NCBI RefSeq assembly: GCF_025561445.1
Contig: NZ_CP095096.1
Span: 1,405,822 to 1,469,821 of the forward strand
Source of the DNA: Staphylococcus sp. IVB6181
GTDB lineage: Bacteria > Bacillota > Bacilli > Staphylococcales > Staphylococcaceae
DNA: 64,000 nt
Direction: 5' to 3'
Made by a program: the position numbers and the translations under genes. The notes beneath the pieces were generated by a model, which was not told the DNA's origin, made no database searches, and worked only from the letters and a program-made list of their open reading frames with translations. Below are positions 61,084-64,000 of this stretch, one piece after another (the stretch's first letter is position 1; each line of letters begins with the position of its first letter).

Positions 61084-62424
61084 ATGGCCGTAGAACATCC
61101 GTTTAACCAATTTGAGCTTAGTTCACAATTAATTGACGCTGTAAAAGACTTGAATTTTAATCAGCCAACTGAAATCCAACAAAGAGTAATACCTAAAATT
61201 TTGAAAGGGAACAACATTATCGGTCAGTCTCAAACTGGTACTGGTAAATCACATGCATTCCTTTTACCGCTTATGGAAGGCATCGATCCAACGGTGCAAG
61301 AGCCGCAAGTAATTGTAGTAGCACCGACAAGAGAATTGGCGCAACAGCTATTTAATGCTGCACAGCATCTTGCTCAATTTAAAGATGATGTGAAAGTATC
61401 ATTATTTATCGGCGGTACAGATTTCGAAAGAGATAAACAGCGCTGTAATATTCAACCGCAACTCGTTATCGGTACACCGACTAGAATCAATGACTTATCT
61501 AAAGATGGCACTTTGCATGCACATCTTGCACATTACCTCGTTGTTGATGAAGCAGATTTAATGATTGATTTAGGTTTAATTGAGGACGTAGACCATATTG
61601 CAGCACGCTTGGATGAAAATGCGCATATTGCAGTGTTCAGTGCAACGATTCCGAAGTCATTACATCCTTTCTTAAATAAATACTTGAACCAGCCTGAATT
61701 AATCGAAGTTGATAGTAAAACACAAAACAAGAAAAACATCGACTTCTATTTAATCCCGACAAAAGGTGCGTCAAAACTAGATAAAACAAAAGCTTTGATT
61801 GATATTGTTAATCCATATCTTTGCCTGATTTTCTGTAATAGCCGAGAAAATGCGGATGAACTTGCGGAAGCGTTAACCGCTGATGGTCTGAAAATCGGTA
61901 TGATTCATGGCGGATTAAGTCCACGTGAAAGAAAACAGCAAATGAAACGTATTCGTAATTTAGACTTCCAATTTGTGATTGCCAGTGATTTAGCTTCTCG
62001 CGGTATCGATATTGAAGGTGTCAGTCATGTTATTAACTATGATGTGCCTAAAGATATTGATTTCTTCACACACCGTGTGGGCCGTACAGGCAGAGGACAG
62101 TATAAAGGCGAAGCATTTACACTTTATACACCTGATGAAGAGGATTTAATCGCAGAAATCGAGAAAAAAGGCTATCACTTTAAAGATGTCGATATCAAAA
62201 ACGGCGAGTTAGTTGAAATCAAAGCACACAATACGCGTAAAACAAGACAAAATAAAGATGATCACTTGACTACACAAGTCAAACAGAAAATCAGACGCGG
62301 CAATAAGAAAAAAGTTAAACCAGGTTATAAGAAGAAGTTCAAAAGAAAACTTGAGCAAGCAAAACGTCAAGAACGTAAACAATACAGCAAGCGCAAAAAC
62401 AGAGAGCAGCGTAAAAACAAGTAA
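61084..62424 (+). CDS. cshB: DEAD-box RNA helicase CshB
   Basis: Cold-shock type DEAD-box helicase acting on structured RNA. The 446-residue protein has the Q motif (FNQPTEIQQRVIP), motif I SQTGTGKS, Ia APTRELAQQ, II VDEADL (DEAD, with Leu following), III SATIP, V ASDLASRGIDI and VI HRVGRTGRG. The last ~65 residues are a Lys/Arg-rich RNA-binding tail. AAAAGGAGGG precedes the ATG. nfo follows 16 bases after its stop. Confidence 0.93.
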   Translation: MAVEHPFNQFELSSQLIDAVKDLNFNQPTEIQQRVIPKILKGNNIIGQSQTGTGKSHAFLLPLMEGIDPTVQEPQVIVVAPTRELAQQLFNAAQHLAQFKDDVKVSLFIGGTDFERDKQRCNIQPQLVIGTPTRINDLSKDGTLHAHLAHYLVVDEADLMIDLGLIEDVDHIAARLDENAHIAVFSATIPKSLHPFLNKYLNQPELIEVDSKTQNKKNIDFYLIPTKGASKLDKTKALIDIVNPYLCLIFCNSRENADELAEALTADGLKIGMIHGGLSPRERKQQMKRIRNLDFQFVIASDLASRGIDIEGVSHVINYDVPKDIDFFTHRVGRTGRGQYKGEAFTLYTPDEEDLIAEIEKKGYHFKDVDIKNGELVEIKAHNTRKTRQNKDDHLTTQVKQKIRRGNKKKVKPGYKKKFKRKLEQAKRQERKQYSKRKNREQRKNK

Positions 62425-62440
62425 AGGATAGGTGGAAAGA

Positions 62441-63334
62441 TTGTTAATAGGGTCTCACGTACCGATGAATGGTAAGAAAATGTTATTAGGTTCTGCTGAA
62501 GAAGCACATAGATTAAATGAAAAAACGTTTATGATTTATACAGGTGCACCTCAAAACACGAGAAGAAAACCTATTTCAGAATTAAATATCGAAGCTGGAA
62601 AAGAGGCAATGAAACAATACGGACTATCTAATATTGTTGTACATGCACCTTACATTATTAACATCGCAAATACTCAAAAACCGCATGTCTTTGAGTTAGG
62701 TGTTGAGTTTTTACAAAAAGAGATTGAGCGTACAGAAGCAATCGGTGCAAAAGATATCGTATTGCATCCAGGCTCTCATGTAGGAGCTGGTTCTGAAGCT
62801 GGTATTAAAAGAATTATCGAAGGCTTGAACGAAGTACTCACAAATGAAAATGATGTACGTATCGCTCTAGAAACTATGGCAGGCAAAGGTTCTGAAGTAG
62901 GCAGAACGTTTGAAGAGCTTGCTCAGATTATTGATGGTGTTAATCACAATGAACGCCTTTCTATTTGTTTTGATACTTGCCATACACATGACGCAGGTTA
63001 TGATGTCAAACACGACTTTGATGGGGTACTAGAAGAATTCGATAAAATCATCGGATTAGATCGTATCAAAGTCTTGCATGTAAATGACAGTAAAAATGAA
63101 GTAGGCGCACATAAAGACCGTCACGAAAATATTGGTTTTGGTCATATCGGCTTTGATGCATTAAATTACATCGTGCATCATGAGGTCTTTGAAAACATTC
63201 CTAAAATACTAGAAACACCATTTGTCGGCGAAGATAAGAAAAATAAAAAGCCGCCATATAAGCATGAAATTGAAATGCTTGAAAATCAAACATTCAACCC
63301 AGATTTAAAACAAATTATTATGAATGAATCCTAA
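62441..63334 (+). CDS. nfo: Endonuclease IV
   Basis: AP endonuclease of base-excision repair, a TIM barrel with three zinc ions. The 297-residue protein has the family signatures [49 protein letters not shown] and HVNDSKN ... [12 protein letters not shown] 62441 ([15 protein letters not shown] after its initiator) lies 5 bases after GGTGG; GTG 62432 overlaps that site. Confidence 0.94.
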   Translation: MLIGSHVPMNGKKMLLGSAEEAHRLNEKTFMIYTGAPQNTRRKPISELNIEAGKEAMKQYGLSNIVVHAPYIINIANTQKPHVFELGVEFLQKEIERTEAIGAKDIVLHPGSHVGAGSEAGIKRIIEGLNEVLTNENDVRIALETMAGKGSEVGRTFEELAQIIDGVNHNERLSICFDTCHTHDAGYDVKHDFDGVLEEFDKIIGLDRIKVLHVNDSKNEVGAHKDRHENIGFGHIGFDALNYIVHHEVFENIPKILETPFVGEDKKNKKPPYKHEIEMLENQTFNPDLKQIIMNES

Positions 63335-63393
63335 CACCGAGTGTAATGCGGTGCGATTAAAAGACAAAGTCAGCTTTGTCTTTTAATTTTTTG
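63335..63393 (+). terminator. Terminator of nfo
   Basis: A small CACCG / CGGTG hairpin (63335-63353) is followed by a 14-pair stem ATTAAAAGACAAAG (63356-63369) / CTTTGTCTTTTAAT (63374-63387) with T6. Confidence 0.92.
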
Positions 63394-63405
63394 TTATATT
63401 CTTAA

Positions 63406-63420
63406 TCGTAAGCATTACAA
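63406..63420 (+). promoter_or_regulatory. Zur box upstream of the zinc ABC transporter
   Basis: TCGTAAGCATTACAA matches the Zur operator TCGTAATnATTACGA at 12 of 14 fixed positions in a 7-1-7 arrangement. It lies just before a -10-like CATAAT (63425-63430), so zinc-loaded Zur should block the promoter. Confidence 0.75.
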
Positions 63421-63466
63421 TTTACATAATATGAAGATAAGGTTATATTTATTACGAGGTGAAGAT

Positions 63467-64000
63467 ATGTCTACCCCAGTTTTTGAATTGAAAAATATAA
63501 ATTACTCTTTTGGTACAAAACAAGTACTCGAAAATATTAATATAAAGATTTACAAAGGCGATTTCTTAGCTATTGTGGGACCCAATGGAGCAGGGAAGTC
63601 CACAATTTTAAAATTAATGCTAGGCTTGCTGCCGATGCAAAGTGGAGAAATGTTTATTGATGGCATTAAGTATCAGCGCAAGGTATCTGAATTAAAAATC
63701 AGTTATGTCTCTCAAAAAGCAAAAGCATTTAATTCAGGATTTCCAGCAAGTGTAAAAGAAGTAGTACTTAGTGGATTAACGAAACAAAAACGACTCTTTC
63801 AATGGTTTAACAGAAAAGATGTTGATAAAGTGAAAAGCATCCTTAAAAGGTTAAACATTGAATACTTGCTCAATAAGAACATCGCAGAATTATCAGGGGG
63901 ACAGCAGCAACGTGTTTTAATTGCAAGGGCACTCATATCCGATCCATCTGTTTTAATATTAGATGAACCGACAAACGGAATTGATGCTAAGCATGTAAAT
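63467..64000 (+). CDS. znuC: Zinc ABC transporter ATP-binding protein (3' end beyond window)
   Basis: The frame from ATG 63467 is open to the window end (178 residues). It has Walker A GPNGAGKST (residues ~38-46), a Q-loop in SYVSQKAKAFNSGFP, the ABC signature LSGGQQQR and Walker B VLILDEPTNGID. The sequence type and the upstream Zur box point to the zinc importer (ZnuC/AdcC; the S. aureus mreA-mreB-zur locus lies next to nfo). CGAGGTGAAG precedes the start. Permease and zur genes are expected beyond the window. Confidence 0.9.
   Translation, partial: MSTPVFELKNINYSFGTKQVLENINIKIYKGDFLAIVGPNGAGKSTILKLMLGLLPMQSGEMFIDGIKYQRKVSELKISYVSQKAKAFNSGFPASVKEVVLSGLTKQKRLFQWFNRKDVDKVKSILKRLNIEYLLNKNIAELSGGQQQRVLIARALISDPSVLILDEPTNGIDAKHVN

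Overview
The window is a stretch of low-GC Gram-positive chromosome that I assign to the genus Staphylococcus. The assignment rests on protein sequences that read like close relatives of S. aureus HisS, AspS, CymR, SigA, DnaK and LepA, and on gene orders typical of staphylococci (hisS-aspS-6S RNA, hrcA-grpE-dnaK-dnaJ, era-recO-glyS-ccpN-dnaG-sigA). It is probably a coagulase-negative species, but I cannot name it. Almost everything is core chromosome. The only mobile element I see is one complete ISL3-family insertion sequence. I see no tRNA or rRNA gene, prophage or CRISPR array.

Layout. 1-5.2 kb: the end of the LytH amidase gene, a His T-box, hisS-aspS, 6S RNA and tcdA. 5.2-14.1 kb: rarA (minus) divergent from cymR, a CsbD-like protein convergent with an LLM oxidoreductase (minus), then yrvO-mnmA (tRNA 2-thiolation), a TPR protein and recD2. 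14.1-22.5 kb: an Ala T-box and alaS, ireB-like, ruvX, a DUF1292 gene, trmR-trhP1-trhP2 (tRNA U34 modification), udk and greA. 22.5-28.3 kb: mtnN, then a packed ribosome-assembly and metabolism run yqeG-yqeH-aroE-yhbY-nadD-yqeK-rsfS-yqeM. 28.3-33.1 kb: the competence genes comEA (frameshifted), comEB and comEC, then holA convergent with rpsT (minus). 33.2-44.7 kb: lepA-hemW, the CtsR/HrcA heat-shock operon hrcA-grpE-dnaK with dnaJ-prmA-rsmE-mtaB, and rpsU. 44.8-52.9 kb: nfeD-floA and a membrane-anchored coiled-coil protein, the ISL3 element, then phoH-ybeY-dgkA-cdd-era-recO. 52.9-64 kb: glyS (minus, Gly T-box) divergent from ccpN-ppdR, dnaG-sigA, trmK, a Nif3-like gene, cshB, nfo, and the start of a Zur-box-preceded zinc ABC transporter.

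The genes fall into connected themes: tRNA charging under three T-box leaders, tRNA and rRNA modification, ribosome biogenesis GTPases, replication initiation and core sigma factor, heat-shock chaperones, and DNA uptake and repair.

I did not find an undescribed multi-gene system. The observations I think most deserve checking are small-scale: ccpN seems to start at an AUA codon; comEA is frameshifted and its Shine-Dalgarno sits inside a terminator hairpin; a perfect terminator-like hairpin lies inside the first codons of rsmE; the hisS T-box core departs from the expected tRNA-His pairing; a structured RNA may lie between sigA and trmK; and a short attenuated leader precedes trmR.
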